NCBI RefSeq assembly: GCF_036170895.1
Contig: NZ_CP108036.1
Span: 8,095,501-8,159,500 of the forward strand
DNA: 64,000 nt
Origin: Streptomyces erythrochromogenes
Lineage (GTDB): Bacteria; Actinomycetota; Actinomycetes; Streptomycetales; Streptomycetaceae
Direction: 5' to 3'
Shown here: positions 24,422-32,970 of the stretch, piece by piece
How positions within the stretch are numbered: position 1 is the stretch's first letter
How the letters are laid out: each line of letters begins with the position of its first letter
Notes under the pieces: model-generated
Seen by the model: only the letters and a program-made list of their open reading frames with translations
Database searches by the model: none
What the model was told of the DNA's origin: nothing
Program-made: the position numbers and the translations under genes

Positions 24422-25927
24422 ATGGGAGCGATCGAGCCCTCGCACGGCGATCCCGGAACGGCGCGCCCCGCCGCGTCCGGGCCGGGCGGCCTGCTCGACG
24501 TGCTGCGCGTGGCCGCCATCCTCCTCGACGCCGAGGGCAGGATCGATCTGTGGAGTCCCCAGGCCGAGGAACTGTTCGGTTACACCGCAGAGGAGGCGCT
24601 CGGGGAGTACGCGGGCCACCTGCTGCTCCACGAGGAGCACCTCCCGGCCGTGCTGGACATGTTCGCCGAGGTCATGGAGGTCGGGGTCAGCTGGGTCGGC
24701 GTCTTCCCCGTCCGGCACAAGGACGGCAGCACGCGCATGGTCGAGTTCCGCAACATGCGGCTGCTGGACTCCCAGCAGGAGTACTACGCCCTGGGCCTGG
24801 CAGCCGACCAGGCGACGGTACGGCAGCTCGAACGGGACCTGGCGCTGTCCGCCCGGCTCGTGGACCAGTCGCCGGTCGGCCTCGGCGTCCTCGACACCGA
24901 CCTCCGCTACGTCTCGGTCAACCCGGCGGAGGAACGCCTCAACGGGGTGTCCGCCGCCGAGCACATCGGCCGGCACGTCCACGAGGTGCTGCCGGCCGTG
25001 GACCCGTCCTTCGAGGCCGCGATGCGCGAGGTGCTGGCCACCGGTGTCCCCATCGTGGACCAGTACACCGTCGGCCGTACCCCGGCCGACCCGGACCACG
25101 ACCATGCCTGGTCGATCTCGTTCTACCGGCTCGAAGCCCCCAACGGGACCGTGCTGGGCGTGGCCACCGCCAGCGTGGACGTCACCGAGCGGCACCGGGC
25201 GGTCGAGGAACAACGCCACACCGCACTCACCCTCCAGCGCAGCCTGCTGCCGCACACGCCGCCGCGGCGGCCGGGCCTGGAGGTCGCCACCCGCTACCGC
25301 CCCGCCCAGGCCACGATGGAGATCGGCGGCGACTGGTTCGACGTGATCCCGCTGAGCGGCGACAAGACCGCCCTCGTCGTCGGCGACGTCATGGGCAGCG
25401 GAGTCGGGGCAGCGGCCAGCATGGGCCAGCTCCGCACCGCCACCCGGACCCTGGCCGATCTCGACCTCGATCCCGCGCAGGTCCTGCACCACCTCGACCA
25501 CGTCACCGAGGGCCTGGAAACCATCGCGACCTGCGTCTACGCCGTCTACGACCCGCACGCGGCCCAGTGGCACCTCTCCCTGGCCGGGCACCTGCCTCCG
25601 GTCCTCCTGCGCCAGGACGGCACGCGCCGGCTCCTCGACCTGCCCACCGGCGCTCCGCTCGGCGGCGTCGGTGTCGCCTTCCACACCGTCAGCATCCCCG
25701 TCGAGGCGGGCGACCAGCTCGTCCTCTACACCGACGGCCTGGTCGAGACCCGCGACGATCCGATCGACAAACGCCTCGACGTCCTCATCGACGCCCTCGA
25801 CGACCCCCGCCGCCCGCTGGACGAGACCTGCGACCTGCTGCTGGACACCATGCGCCACCCGGGAGTCCACGACGACGTGGCCCTCCTGATCGCCCGCGCC
25901 ACCCCGACCCCCGAACAACCCGCCTGA
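24422..25927 (+). CDS. PAS-PAS-SpoIIE protein serine phosphatase
   Basis: A 501-residue PP2C/SpoIIE-type phosphatase. There are two PAS domains at about residues 22-135 (LFGYTAEEALGEYAGHLL) and 145-260 (LGVLDTDLRYVSVNPAEERL). The phosphatase covers about 275-495, with GGDWFD, VVGDVMGSG, VLYTDGLVETR and HDDVALL as metal-site motifs. Unlike the 690-residue paralogue at 5-7 kb it lacks a GAF domain. An AAGGAGAG ribosome site precedes the ATG. It stands alone; the signal sensed and the STAS substrate are unknown. Confidence 0.93.
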   Translation: MGAIEPSHGDPGTARPAASGPGGLLDVLRVAAILLDAEGRIDLWSPQAEELFGYTAEEALGEYAGHLLLHEEHLPAVLDMFAEVMEVGVSWVGVFPVRHKDGSTRMVEFRNMRLLDSQQEYYALGLAADQATVRQLERDLALSARLVDQSPVGLGVLDTDLRYVSVNPAEERLNGVSAAEHIGRHVHEVLPAVDPSFEAAMREVLATGVPIVDQYTVGRTPADPDHDHAWSISFYRLEAPNGTVLGVATASVDVTERHRAVEEQRHTALTLQRSLLPHTPPRRPGLEVATRYRPAQATMEIGGDWFDVIPLSGDKTALVVGDVMGSGVGAAASMGQLRTATRTLADLDLDPAQVLHHLDHVTEGLETIATCVYAVYDPHAAQWHLSLAGHLPPVLLRQDGTRRLLDLPTGAPLGGVGVAFHTVSIPVEAGDQLVLYTDGLVETRDDPIDKRLDVLIDALDDPRRPLDETCDLLLDTMRHPGVHDDVALLIARATPTPEQPA

Positions 25928-25976
25928 GCCCGGCCCCCGTTGCACCGAGCGACACCGGACCGAGGGGACGGCGCGC

Positions 25977-27782
25977 TCATGCCATCTCGGCCCCTGCGGT
26001 GGTGGCCAGGCGCAGGGCGGCCACCAGTTCGCGGTAGAGCGGGTCCGTCTCCAGCAGCTCCTCGTGGGTGCCGCGGGCGCGGATCCGGCCCGCCTCCATG
26101 ACCACGATCAGGTCGGCGTCGACCACCGTCGAAAGCCGGTGCGCGACCGTCACCACGGCACCCGTCGCCGCCCGGCTCCGGATACAGTCCTGCACCGCGG
26201 CCTCCGTCAGCCCGTCCAGCTGCGCGGTCGCCTCGTCCAGCAGCAGGACCTCCGGAGTACGCAGCAGGGCGCGAGCGAGCGCGATGCGCTGGCGTTCGCC
26301 GCCCGACACGTGTGCCGACGACAGTGGACTGTCCAGACCCGCTTCGAGCGCGTCGACCTTCTCCGCCAGCCGTACGTCCCGCAGCACGCGGCGGAGTTCC
26401 TCGTCGGTGGCGTCCGGCCGGGCGAGCAGCAGGTTGTCGCGGAGGGTGCCGGGCACGACGGGGGTGTCCTGCTCGACGTACGCCAGCCGCGCCCGTACCT
26501 CGGAGTGGCTGTAGTCGCGGTACGGCCTTCCGTTCAGGAGCAGTTCGCCGTCTACCGGTTCCAGGAACCGCAGGACGAGCGAGAACAGGGTGGTCTTGCC
26601 CGCGCCCGACGGCCCGACGATCGCGGTGTGACCGCGCCGGGGAACGGCCAGCCGTACGTCGGTGACGGCGTGCGCGGCCTCGGGGCCGTACGCGGCGCTG
26701 ACACCGCGCAGTTCGAGCACGGGCACCTCCGCCGGTGCGCCGGAGTCCGCCGTGCGTGCGGTCCTCTCGTCGGCCTGCCGCGGCACGGTGTCGTCACCTT
26801 CCGCCGTCAAGTCGGCGGTCTGCCGGATGCGTTCGGCCGCGGCCATGCCGGCCTGGAGGGAGGTCACGTTCTGGCTGAGCGTGCTGACCGGCTCCATCAG
26901 CGTGAACGCGTACAACAGGAAGGCGATCAGGCTGGAGACCTCCAGGCTCCCCTCGCCGACCCGCCAGGCTCCGACGCCCAGGATCGCGATGATGGCCAGC
27001 TGGATGCCGGATCCGGCCACCGTCCAGGCCAGGGCCTCCTGGCGGACCGCCCGGATGCCGTAGTCCGCCGCGGCCCGGGCGTCGGCCACGATCCGTTCGG
27101 CGGCCCGCTCCTCGGCGCGGCTCACCTTCACCGTGCGGATCGCGCGCAGCGTGCCCTCCAGGAGGCCGCCGAGTCGGCCGATGTGCTCCTGGGAGCGTTG
27201 CTGCGCCTGGCCGATGCCCGGCATGAGCAGCGCGAAGAGCGCAGCGGTCACGGCCACGGCGGCCATGGTCGTGCCGAGCAGCACCAGGTCGAGCACGCCC
27301 ATCAGGACCAGGCTTCCCACGAGCATGACGGAGCCGTTGACCAGGCCGACGAACGACTGGGCGGTGGCCTCGCGGAGCAGGACGGTGTCCGAGGTCACGC
27401 GGGTGACGAGCTCACCGGTCGGGCGCCGGGTGAGGGCGGGCACGGTGGCGTGCAGGAACCGCCGCACCATCGACTCGCGCGCCTCCAGTACGACGCGTTC
27501 GCCCACTGTCCCGAGCATGCACCACTGCCGGTACGACACGGCGGCGCCGACGACGAGGAGCACGAACAGCGCGGTCACGGGTCCGGTGAGCGAGGTGGCG
27601 TCGTTCAGGGCGTCCAGCACCCACTTGGTGATCATGGGCGTGGCCAGGCCGAGGGCGGAGCCGGCCAGTGCCAGGACCAGCCCCATGGCCAGCGTGCGGC
27701 GGTGCGGGCGGGCGAAGGACCACAGGACGCGCAGCCGGGGCGCGTCGAAGGCGGCACGGGGCGCGGGTGTCGAGTCAGCCAT
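25977..27782 (-). CDS. ABC exporter, fused membrane and ATPase domains
   Basis: A 601-residue half-transporter of the multidrug/lipid exporter type. Six membrane helices lie within residues 25-310. The ATPase has Walker A GPSGAGKTT near residue 390, the signature SGGERQRIALARAL and Walker B VLLLDEATAQLD with the switch His in VAHRLSTV. It would act as a homodimer. ATG at 27782 is preferred over the in-frame start further upstream because the latter lies within the operator. A divergent TetR gene and a perfect palindrome over its promoter indicate TetR repression, typical of drug-efflux pumps. Confidence 0.93.
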   Translation of the reverse strand: MADSTPAPRAAFDAPRLRVLWSFARPHRRTLAMGLVLALAGSALGLATPMITKWVLDALNDATSLTGPVTALFVLLVVGAAVSYRQWCMLGTVGERVVLEARESMVRRFLHATVPALTRRPTGELVTRVTSDTVLLREATAQSFVGLVNGSVMLVGSLVLMGVLDLVLLGTTMAAVAVTAALFALLMPGIGQAQQRSQEHIGRLGGLLEGTLRAIRTVKVSRAEERAAERIVADARAAADYGIRAVRQEALAWTVAGSGIQLAIIAILGVGAWRVGEGSLEVSSLIAFLLYAFTLMEPVSTLSQNVTSLQAGMAAAERIRQTADLTAEGDDTVPRQADERTARTADSGAPAEVPVLELRGVSAAYGPEAAHAVTDVRLAVPRRGHTAIVGPSGAGKTTLFSLVLRFLEPVDGELLLNGRPYRDYSHSEVRARLAYVEQDTPVVPGTLRDNLLLARPDATDEELRRVLRDVRLAEKVDALEAGLDSPLSSAHVSGGERQRIALARALLRTPEVLLLDEATAQLDGLTEAAVQDCIRSRAATGAVVTVAHRLSTVVDADLIVVMEAGRIRARGTHEELLETDPLYRELVAALRLATTAGAEMA

Positions 27783-27788
27783 GCCGAA

Positions 27789-27818
27789 AATGGAACATCG
27801 ATGTTCCATTAAGGTCAA
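27789..27818 (-). promoter_or_regulatory. TetR operator: perfect 22-bp palindrome in the exporter promoter
   Basis: AATGGAACATC (27789-27799) is followed directly by its exact reverse complement (27800-27810). On the minus strand a TTGACC -35 box (27818-27813) sits just upstream, so bound repressor would block the exporter promoter. The divergent tetR gene starts 43 bases away. Confidence 0.85.
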
Positions 27819-27852
27819 GTGAGTTTCATTGCGGGCGCGCTACCGTACGCCC

Positions 27853-28437
27853 ATGGAGCATGACCACATCGCGACGGCGACCACCGAGACCGCCACCCGC
27901 GCCCGCACGCGGCGGGCGATCCTCGACGCCGCCGTCACCGTCCTGTCGGCCCATCACGGGGCGTCGCTCGCGGACGTGGCCGAGGCCGCCGGCGTCGGAC
28001 GCACGACCGTCCACCGCTACTTCGCCGAACGCTCGGACCTGGTGGCGGCGCTCGGGGCGGACGTGCGGGAGCGGCTGCAGGAGGCGACCGTACGCGCGCG
28101 GGTGGAGGACGGCCCGGCCCCGAAGGCGCTGGAACGGCTCTGCCTGGAGTACTTCGAGCTGGGGGACCGCCTCATGCTGCTGTTCGACGTGCCGCAGTTC
28201 CTGAGCTGGGCGGGCTTCGAGGAGGAGACCGACTCCGACCGCGTCCTGGTCCGCCTCATCGAACGAGGCCAGGCCGAGGGCACGGTGGACGCCGAGGCGG
28301 ACGCCGAGTGGCTGCAGAACGTGCTGTGGTCCCTGCTGTACGCGGCCTGGATGCAGGCGCGCGACTACGGCACGCCCCGCCACACGGCCCTCTCGTCGTG
28401 CCTCCACACCTTGCGGAAGGCCATGGCGGCCTCCTGA
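27853..28437 (+). CDS. TetR family transcriptional regulator
   Basis: A 194-residue repressor. The N-terminal helix-turn-helix reads RRAILDAAVTVLSAHHGASL then DVAEAAGVGRTTVHRYFAER, typical of TetR. The C-terminal ligand-binding half is helical and Trp-rich. It is divergent from the ABC exporter gene, with a 22-bp palindrome between them, and is the likely repressor of the exporter and perhaps of itself. The ATG at 27853 is preferred; an upstream TTG in frame is possible. The ligand is unknown. Confidence 0.92.
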   Translation: MEHDHIATATTETATRARTRRAILDAAVTVLSAHHGASLADVAEAAGVGRTTVHRYFAERSDLVAALGADVRERLQEATVRARVEDGPAPKALERLCLEYFELGDRLMLLFDVPQFLSWAGFEEETDSDRVLVRLIERGQAEGTVDAEADAEWLQNVLWSLLYAAWMQARDYGTPRHTALSSCLHTLRKAMAAS

Positions 28438-28440
28438 ATC

Positions 28441-28766
28441 AGCGGGCGCGCCGGCGAGGACCAGCCGGCGCCGCTCCCGGTCGGTCTCCGTGGGCGACGA
28501 CCGTGAGGCCGTCCCGACCTGGACGACCTCCTCGGGAGCCCGCACCGGTTCCGGGGCGAGGTCCCGCACGTGAGCCAGACCCTCGATCCCCGGGCGACCT
28601 CGACGAAAGCGTCGAAGGGGACCAGTTCGGTGACCCGCCCCGCCGGGGCCCGGCCCACCGCGGTGCCGTCGGCGAAAGCCCGGAAGGGATCGGGCAGGGT
28701 TGCGCGCGAGGAGAGCCTCGCCTCACCGTTCCGCATGGCGGTGGCGGAGCCGTCCTGGTCGGTCAC
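28441..28766 (-). pseudogene. Frameshifted S1 RNA-binding-domain gene remnant
   Basis: Three frames together spell one S1 domain. The first frame has GRVTELVPFDAFVEVARG (to about 28590). The second has IEGLAHVRDLAPEPVRAPEE and VVQVG (to about 28520). A short piece DGLTVVA follows in the third, and then TETDRERRRLVLAG returns to the second. Intact proteins of this kind carry these segments in a single frame, so at least two indels have occurred. A GTG at 28766 could be the old start. It lies tail-to-tail with tetR. Single-base sequencing errors would be an alternative explanation. Confidence 0.7.
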
Positions 28767-28890
28767 ATCAGCTGAGGCGGGGGCGTGCGCCGCAAGGGCG
28801 GTGATGCCGCGCCGGGTCCGCAGCCGCAGCCGAAGGCGGGGCGCCGGGATCCCGGATTCCCCCGCCTGGTATCGCCCGACGGCTGACCGG

Positions 28891-29787
28891 CTACGGAGTG
28901 GTGCGCGCCGGGAACGTGAAGTGGTAGCCCTGTGCGGTGAGCCAGGGCAGGTACTGCTTGAGCGCCGCGACGGTCTCGCTGCGGTCGCCGCCGCCGTCGT
29001 GGAAGAGGACGGTCGGCTGCTGGGGAAGCTTGCCCTCTAGGGCGGTGATGATCGCGGGCAGGCCCGGACGGCTCCAGTCCTTGGGGTCCACGCTCCAGCC
29101 CAGCGGCCGCATCCCGCTCTCCGCCGCGATCGCCCGGCTGTCGGGGGTGAAGGCGCCGCCCGGTGCGCGGTAGTAGCCCACCGGGACCCCCGGAGCGGCC
29201 TTCTCGATCATGGCCTTGGCCTCGAGGATCTGCTGCTTCTGGTAGGCGACGGGCTTGTGGTCCATGGTCACGTCGTGGTCGACGGAGTGGTTGCACAGGC
29301 GGTGCCCGTCGGCGGCGACCGAGCGGACGAGCTCCGGGTACTTCTGCGCCTTGGTCCCGATCATGCAGAAGGTGGCCTTGACGTGGTTCTTCCGCAGCAC
29401 CTCCAGGACCTGGGGCGTCCAGCGGGGGTCCGGGCCGTCGTCGATGGTGATCGCGACGTCCCGGCCCGGGCCCTGGGCCAGCCGGGAGATCGCCAGGGGT
29501 ATCCCCGCGGCGCTGCGTGCGGATCCCGCGTTTCCGGCCGAAGCGGCCGAACCGGAGGGCTTCCCCGCCGCGGGCTTCTGGGCCGAGCCGGCCGGGACCT
29601 TCTCCGCCGGCTTCTTCGCCGAGCCTGCCGCGGGCTTGTCCGCCGAGCCTGCCGCCGGCTTGTCCGCGGAGCCGTCCGTGGCGGCGATGGCCGGGGTGCC
29701 GGAAACGGCCAGGACGCCGAGGACGGCCGCCGTGGCGGCGGATCCCGCCCGCCGGACGCGGCGGGCGGAACTGCTGGTGATGCCCAT
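28891..29787 (-). CDS. Secreted polysaccharide deacetylase (NodB domain)
   Basis: A 298-residue exported carbohydrate esterase family 4 enzyme, removing acetyl groups from peptidoglycan, chitin or other glycans. The signal peptide ends near GTPAIAA. A low-complexity Gly-Ser-Ala-Lys-Pro repeat spacer (about 45-105) follows, then the NodB domain: motif 1 TIDDGPD, metal site NHSVDHD, RAPGG and the C-terminal VLFHDGGG. The first motif has Ile in place of Phe (TFDDGP). ATG 29787 is chosen for the AAAGGAAG site upstream. The substrate is unknown. Confidence 0.92.
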   Translation of the reverse strand: MGITSSSARRVRRAGSAATAAVLGVLAVSGTPAIAATDGSADKPAAGSADKPAAGSAKKPAEKVPAGSAQKPAAGKPSGSAASAGNAGSARSAAGIPLAISRLAQGPGRDVAITIDDGPDPRWTPQVLEVLRKNHVKATFCMIGTKAQKYPELVRSVAADGHRLCNHSVDHDVTMDHKPVAYQKQQILEAKAMIEKAAPGVPVGYYRAPGGAFTPDSRAIAAESGMRPLGWSVDPKDWSRPGLPAIITALEGKLPQQPTVLFHDGGGDRSETVAALKQYLPWLTAQGYHFTFPARTTP

Positions 29788-29867
29788 GGAGGCGCTCTTC
29801 CTTTGCGCTCGGCCCCCCGAAATCGCGTTGCCGATCCAGGCTAGGTCATCCGTCCGGGAGCCCTCCT

Positions 29868-29881
29868 CGGCCGATCGGCCG
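29868..29881. repeat. GGCCGATCGGCC palindrome, copy 1
   Basis: Palindrome CGGCCGATCGGCCG in the space between the deacetylase and DUF2809 genes. The same 12-base core recurs near 30467-30478, 50214 and 59397-59408. Confidence 0.7.
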
Positions 29882-29936
29882 GTTCCAGGCCCTGAACACC
29901 AGGCCGAACGGGACATTCCGGGCTCATGCCGTTCCG

Positions 29937-30407
29937 TCACGTGTGAGGAGTCTCACCGGCCGGCAGGGCCCCGGCCGCGACCCGGCGGCGCCGGCTCATC
30001 GCAGTGTGCAGCAGCCAGCCACCTGCCGCACCGGCCGCGTACCAGAGCAGGTCCGGCGCGTTGAAGGTCGAGCCGAGGACGAGGCGGGCGGCCACGCTGT
30101 CACGGGACAGGTCCGCCGGTACGGAGCTGAGCTGGAAGAGCTCGACGGCCCAACTGGCCGCCAGTGCGGTCCCGGCGGCCCGCAGCGGCGTCCACCGGGG
30201 CGCGATCAGCACGACGAGCGTCAGCAGCAGCACGGTGTACAGGGCGTCCCCGCCGTACTTGGCCACGCTCCCCGCCGCCACTGCCCGCAGCCCGAGCCCC
30301 GCGCCGACCGTCAGCACGGCCGCCCCCGCCGCCACCAGACGGATCCGTACGAGGCCGGGGTCGTCGGCGGCGTCGGCACGGTCACCGGTTCCGGGTGCGA
30401 GGGTCAC
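29937..30407 (-). CDS. DUF2809 family membrane protein
   Basis: A 156-residue protein with four hydrophobic helices. Family-typical segments are visible: AGSVAKYGGDALYTVLL, ASWAVELFQLSSVPADL and VLGSTFNAPDLLWYAAGAA. The function of the family is unknown; the fold resembles VanZ-like proteins. GTG start at 30407 with GCAGGA about 8 bases upstream; the frame is open further upstream without support. The gene is flanked on both sides by GGCCGATCGGCC palindromes. Confidence 0.85.
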   Translation of the reverse strand: MTLAPGTGDRADAADDPGLVRIRLVAAGAAVLTVGAGLGLRAVAAGSVAKYGGDALYTVLLLTLVVLIAPRWTPLRAAGTALAASWAVELFQLSSVPADLSRDSVAARLVLGSTFNAPDLLWYAAGAAGGWLLHTAMSRRRRVAAGALPAGETPHT

Positions 30408-30465
30408 CGGGCCATCCTGCCGGAGCCGCCCGCCCGCCCCAGGCCCGGGGCCCGTGCCGTGTCTA

Positions 30466-30479
30466 TGGCCGATCGGCCA
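30466..30479. repeat. GGCCGATCGGCC palindrome, copy 2
   Basis: Palindrome TGGCCGATCGGCCA upstream of the DUF2809 gene start. Confidence 0.7.
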
Positions 30480-30591
30480 ACGCGGCCCGCCGAGCACGGG
30501 AGCCTGCTCCGTTGGCCTGATCCTTTCGGGCTTACAGGATCCGTGCGGCGCCCCGATGTCCGGGCGCACGGCTCCCTGAGGAGCACGGACG

Positions 30592-31101
30592 ATGCCTACG
30601 TTCACGAGAGCGGTCATGCGCCGCAAACCACTCGACCACCTGGTGCGAGAGGCGGACGAGGAGGACGGTCGGGGCGGTCTCCGGCGCACGATGGGGCTGG
30701 GCCGGCTGACCATGCTCGGGATCAGTTCCGCCGTCGGAACGGGGATCTTCTTCGTCCTCGGATCGACCGTGCCCAAGGCGGGGCCCGCCGTCGTGCCCGC
30801 CTTCGCGCTGGCCGCCGTCGTCGCAGGCCTGGGCCCCTCTGTTACGCCGAGCTGGCGGGCGCGGTCCCGGTCTCGGGCAGCACCTACTCCTACGCGTACG
30901 CCTCGCTGGGCGAGGGGGCCGCGTACCTGGTCGCCTGGTGCCTGATCCTGGAGTACGGCGTGGCCGTCGCCACGGTCGCGGTGAGCTGGGGCCAGTACCT
31001 GGGCGAGGTCACGGACGCCGACCCGAACGAGCAGGGCAACAGCCGCCGTTGGATCATCCGCGAGGTGGAGAACAGCCTGCGCCGGCTCGGGACCGACCAC
31101 C
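30592..31101 (+). pseudogene. Chimeric remnant: amino-acid permease 5' part joined to aldo/keto reductase fragment
   Basis: From ATG 30592 (GAGGAG upstream) the frame encodes the start of an APC-family amino-acid transporter: GLRRTMGLGRLTMLGISSAV and GTGIFFVLGSTVPKAGPAVV. A frameshift near 30830 moves the continuation to the next frame: LCYAELAGAVPVSGSTYSYA, then ASLGEGAAYLVAWCLILEYG and VAVSWGQYL. At about 31010 the sequence switches to DPNEQGNSRRWIIREVENSL and RRLGTDH. That is an internal piece of an aldo/keto reductase, found in those enzymes and not in permeases. So a deletion has joined two broken genes. Confidence 0.8.
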
Positions 31102-31192
31102 GCCGGCCCTGTCCGACCCGCTGCTGCGCCGCCGCCCGCGTGCCTGAACAAACGCGTGGAGACGGCGAAGGACCCGTCCCTATGATGGCGTG

Positions 31193-31627
31193 ATGGCGCC
31201 GATCAAGAAGTTCCAGCTCACCTTCGACTGCGCACAGCCCGAGCGAGTCGCCCGTTTCTGGTGCGAGGCGCTCGGGTACGTCGTGCCGCCGCCACCGGAG
31301 GGGTTCGCGGACTGGGGCGCATTCGATCGCGCCCTGCCGCCCGAGCGCCAGGGTTCGGCGTTCGCGTGCGTCGACCCCTCGGGTGTGGGCCCGCGACTGT
31401 TCTTCCAGCGCGTCCCCGAAGGCAAGGTCGTTAAGAACCGCCTCCACATCGACGTCCGCGTCGGAACCGGTCTCGTCGGTGAGGAGCGCGTGGCGGCCCT
31501 GGAAGCCGAATGCACCCGCCTGGTCGCGCTCGGCGCGACACGCGTACACCTGCTCGTCGCCGACGAGGCGAACGAGTCCTGCCTCGTGATGCAGGACGTG
31601 GAGGGCAACGAGTTCTGCCTCGACTGA
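31193..31627 (+). CDS. VOC-superfamily (glyoxalase-like) protein
   Basis: A 144-residue protein of the vicinal-oxygen-chelate fold. The beta-alpha-beta repeats are visible: KFQLTFDCAQPERVARFWCE in the first half, and LHIDVRVG followed by LVMQDVEGNEFCLD at the end. The subfamily lacks an assigned reaction. ATG 31193 is preferred because the conserved N-terminus begins MAPIKKF and a TATGAT box lies 6 bases upstream, suggesting a leaderless message; a GTG at 31190 is in frame. Confidence 0.87.
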   Translation: MAPIKKFQLTFDCAQPERVARFWCEALGYVVPPPPEGFADWGAFDRALPPERQGSAFACVDPSGVGPRLFFQRVPEGKVVKNRLHIDVRVGTGLVGEERVAALEAECTRLVALGATRVHLLVADEANESCLVMQDVEGNEFCLD

Positions 31628-31660
31628 GCACCGTGCTCCTGCCGGCCGGGGGACCGGCAG
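31626..31660. terminator. Tandem hairpins between convergent genes
   Basis: A 13-base palindrome GAGCAC-C-GTGCTC (31626-31638) is followed by CTGCCGG / CCGGCAG (31639-31645 with 31654-31660). They sit between the VOC gene and the convergent acetyltransferase gene. Confidence 0.6.
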
Positions 31661-31687
31661 CAGCAGGGTAGGCCCGGGACGCCGACC

Positions 31688-32176
31688 CTAGGCGAGCTCC
31701 TTGCGCATCAACGTGCACATCGTTTCGTAGCGTCGCAGCGATCCGTCGGGGGCCTGCTCGTCCCACACGTCCCGTCGGCGGTCGTAGGCGGCATAGCCCA
31801 GTCGCTCGTACAGCGCACGCGCCCTCGGGTTGCCCTCCTCCACGCCCAGCTCGGCACGCCGCAGCCCGCGGCTCCTGGTCCGCAGTTCTGCGGACTCGAC
31901 GAGGAACGTGCCGATGCCGTACGACTGCAGCGCGGGATGCACGGCCAGCTGCCACAGGGTGCCGACACCCTCCTTGACCCGGTAGTCGACGCCTCCCTTC
32001 GCCACCGGGATGTCCGTTGCGGGGCAGACTGCCAGGTAGTCGACCTCACCGGTCCGCGCACGTTCCAACTGCCGTGCCACGCCGGCCAGGTGGTGATCGG
32101 AACCCGCCCACCCGCAGAACGCCAGGTCCGCATGCGTCAAGTCGCGGGCTGACAGCTTCAGTACGACCTCGGTCAT
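31688..32176 (-). CDS. GNAT family N-acetyltransferase
   Basis: A 162-residue acetyltransferase. The acetyl-CoA loop region reads LAVHPALQSYGIGTFLVESA, and the C-terminal motif is GNPRARALYERLGYAAYDRR. ATG 32176 is chosen because GGAGG lies 7 bases upstream, giving the N-terminus MTEVVLKLSARDL; the frame is open 10 codons further. The substrate is unknown. It converges on the VOC gene. Confidence 0.9.
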   Translation of the reverse strand: MTEVVLKLSARDLTHADLAFCGWAGSDHHLAGVARQLERARTGEVDYLAVCPATDIPVAKGGVDYRVKEGVGTLWQLAVHPALQSYGIGTFLVESAELRTRSRGLRRAELGVEEGNPRARALYERLGYAAYDRRRDVWDEQAPDGSLRRYETMCTLMRKELA

Positions 32177-32272
32177 CACCAGTACCTCCGGCGAGTCAGC
32201 ATCCACGTCCGCCGCGCGGGGTGCAAAGCCGTTTCCTCGGTCCGCGCTCCCGGCTCACCGCCGCGACGGGGC

Positions 32273-32842
32273 CTAGGCGTTCGCGATCACCAGGAGGGTG
32301 CGGGCGGGGGTGGGGCCCGACAGGCGGCAGCGGTGGGGGACTTCGCCGCGGTGGTGGGCGCTCTGGCCGGCGCGCAGGGTCAGGGGCTCCTCGCCCTCGA
32401 CCTCCAGGACCACCTCGCCCTCCAGCACGTAGAGGAAGTCCTCGCCGGGGTGCTCGAACCAGCCGCGCTCGCCCTGGCCGGGCTCGAAGTGGTGCTCGTA
32501 CGCCTCCATCAGCGCGCTGCGCCCGCCGGGGATGAGCACCTGCGCGACCTGCCCCGCTGACTCCTCCACCCGGATCACCTGCGGGTCGCTCTCGTGGCTG
32601 ACCGCACCCGGGCGCGCGGGCGGCCTCAGGAAGGCGCCCGGGCTCACCTCCAGGGCCTCCGCGATCCGGTAGATCGAGCTGAGGCTGGGTGTGGTGAGGC
32701 CCCGTTCGAGCTGGCTGAGGAACGGCTGGGAGAGGCCTGAGCGGGCGGCGAGGACGGCCATGGAGACGCCGCTTCGCTTGCGGCAGCTCCGGATCACCCG
32801 TCCGACCTCGATCGCCTCGGGCGTGGGTTCGGGTCGAGACAC
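32273..32842 (-). CDS. XRE-family regulator with C-terminal cupin domain
   Basis: A 189-residue regulator. The N-terminal helix-turn-helix covers MAVLAARSGLSQPFLSQLER and LTTPSLSSIYRIAEAL. The C-terminal half is a small-molecule-binding cupin (EHPGEDFLYVLEGEVVLEVE, then AHHRGEVPHRCRL). GTG start. It is divergent from a sulfonate-type ABC operon and an arylsulfotransferase, with a dyad between them, so it probably controls that operon in response to a sulfur or aromatic effector. The ligand is inferred only from context. Confidence 0.9.
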   Translation of the reverse strand: MSRPEPTPEAIEVGRVIRSCRKRSGVSMAVLAARSGLSQPFLSQLERGLTTPSLSSIYRIAEALEVSPGAFLRPPARPGAVSHESDPQVIRVEESAGQVAQVLIPGGRSALMEAYEHHFEPGQGERGWFEHPGEDFLYVLEGEVVLEVEGEEPLTLRAGQSAHHRGEVPHRCRLSGPTPARTLLVIANA

Positions 32843-32920
32843 GCTGGTGAACGTACCTCATCTCCGATCAAGGGCTTCAGGCCCCGAAGAGGTTTCGCAC
32901 TGCTGCAACACTCCCGTCAT

Positions 32921-32947
32921 AAGCGTGGTCAATTATTGACCTCACTT
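32921..32947. promoter_or_regulatory. Operator-like dyad between XRE-cupin gene and ABC operon
   Basis: GGTCAA-TTA-TTGACC (32927-32941) is perfect and extends outward to AAG / CTT with two mismatched pairs. The AT-rich centre stands out from its surroundings. Likely binding site of the divergent XRE-cupin regulator. Confidence 0.65.
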
Positions 32948-32970
32948 ATCGACCACCGAGGAGACGCTCC

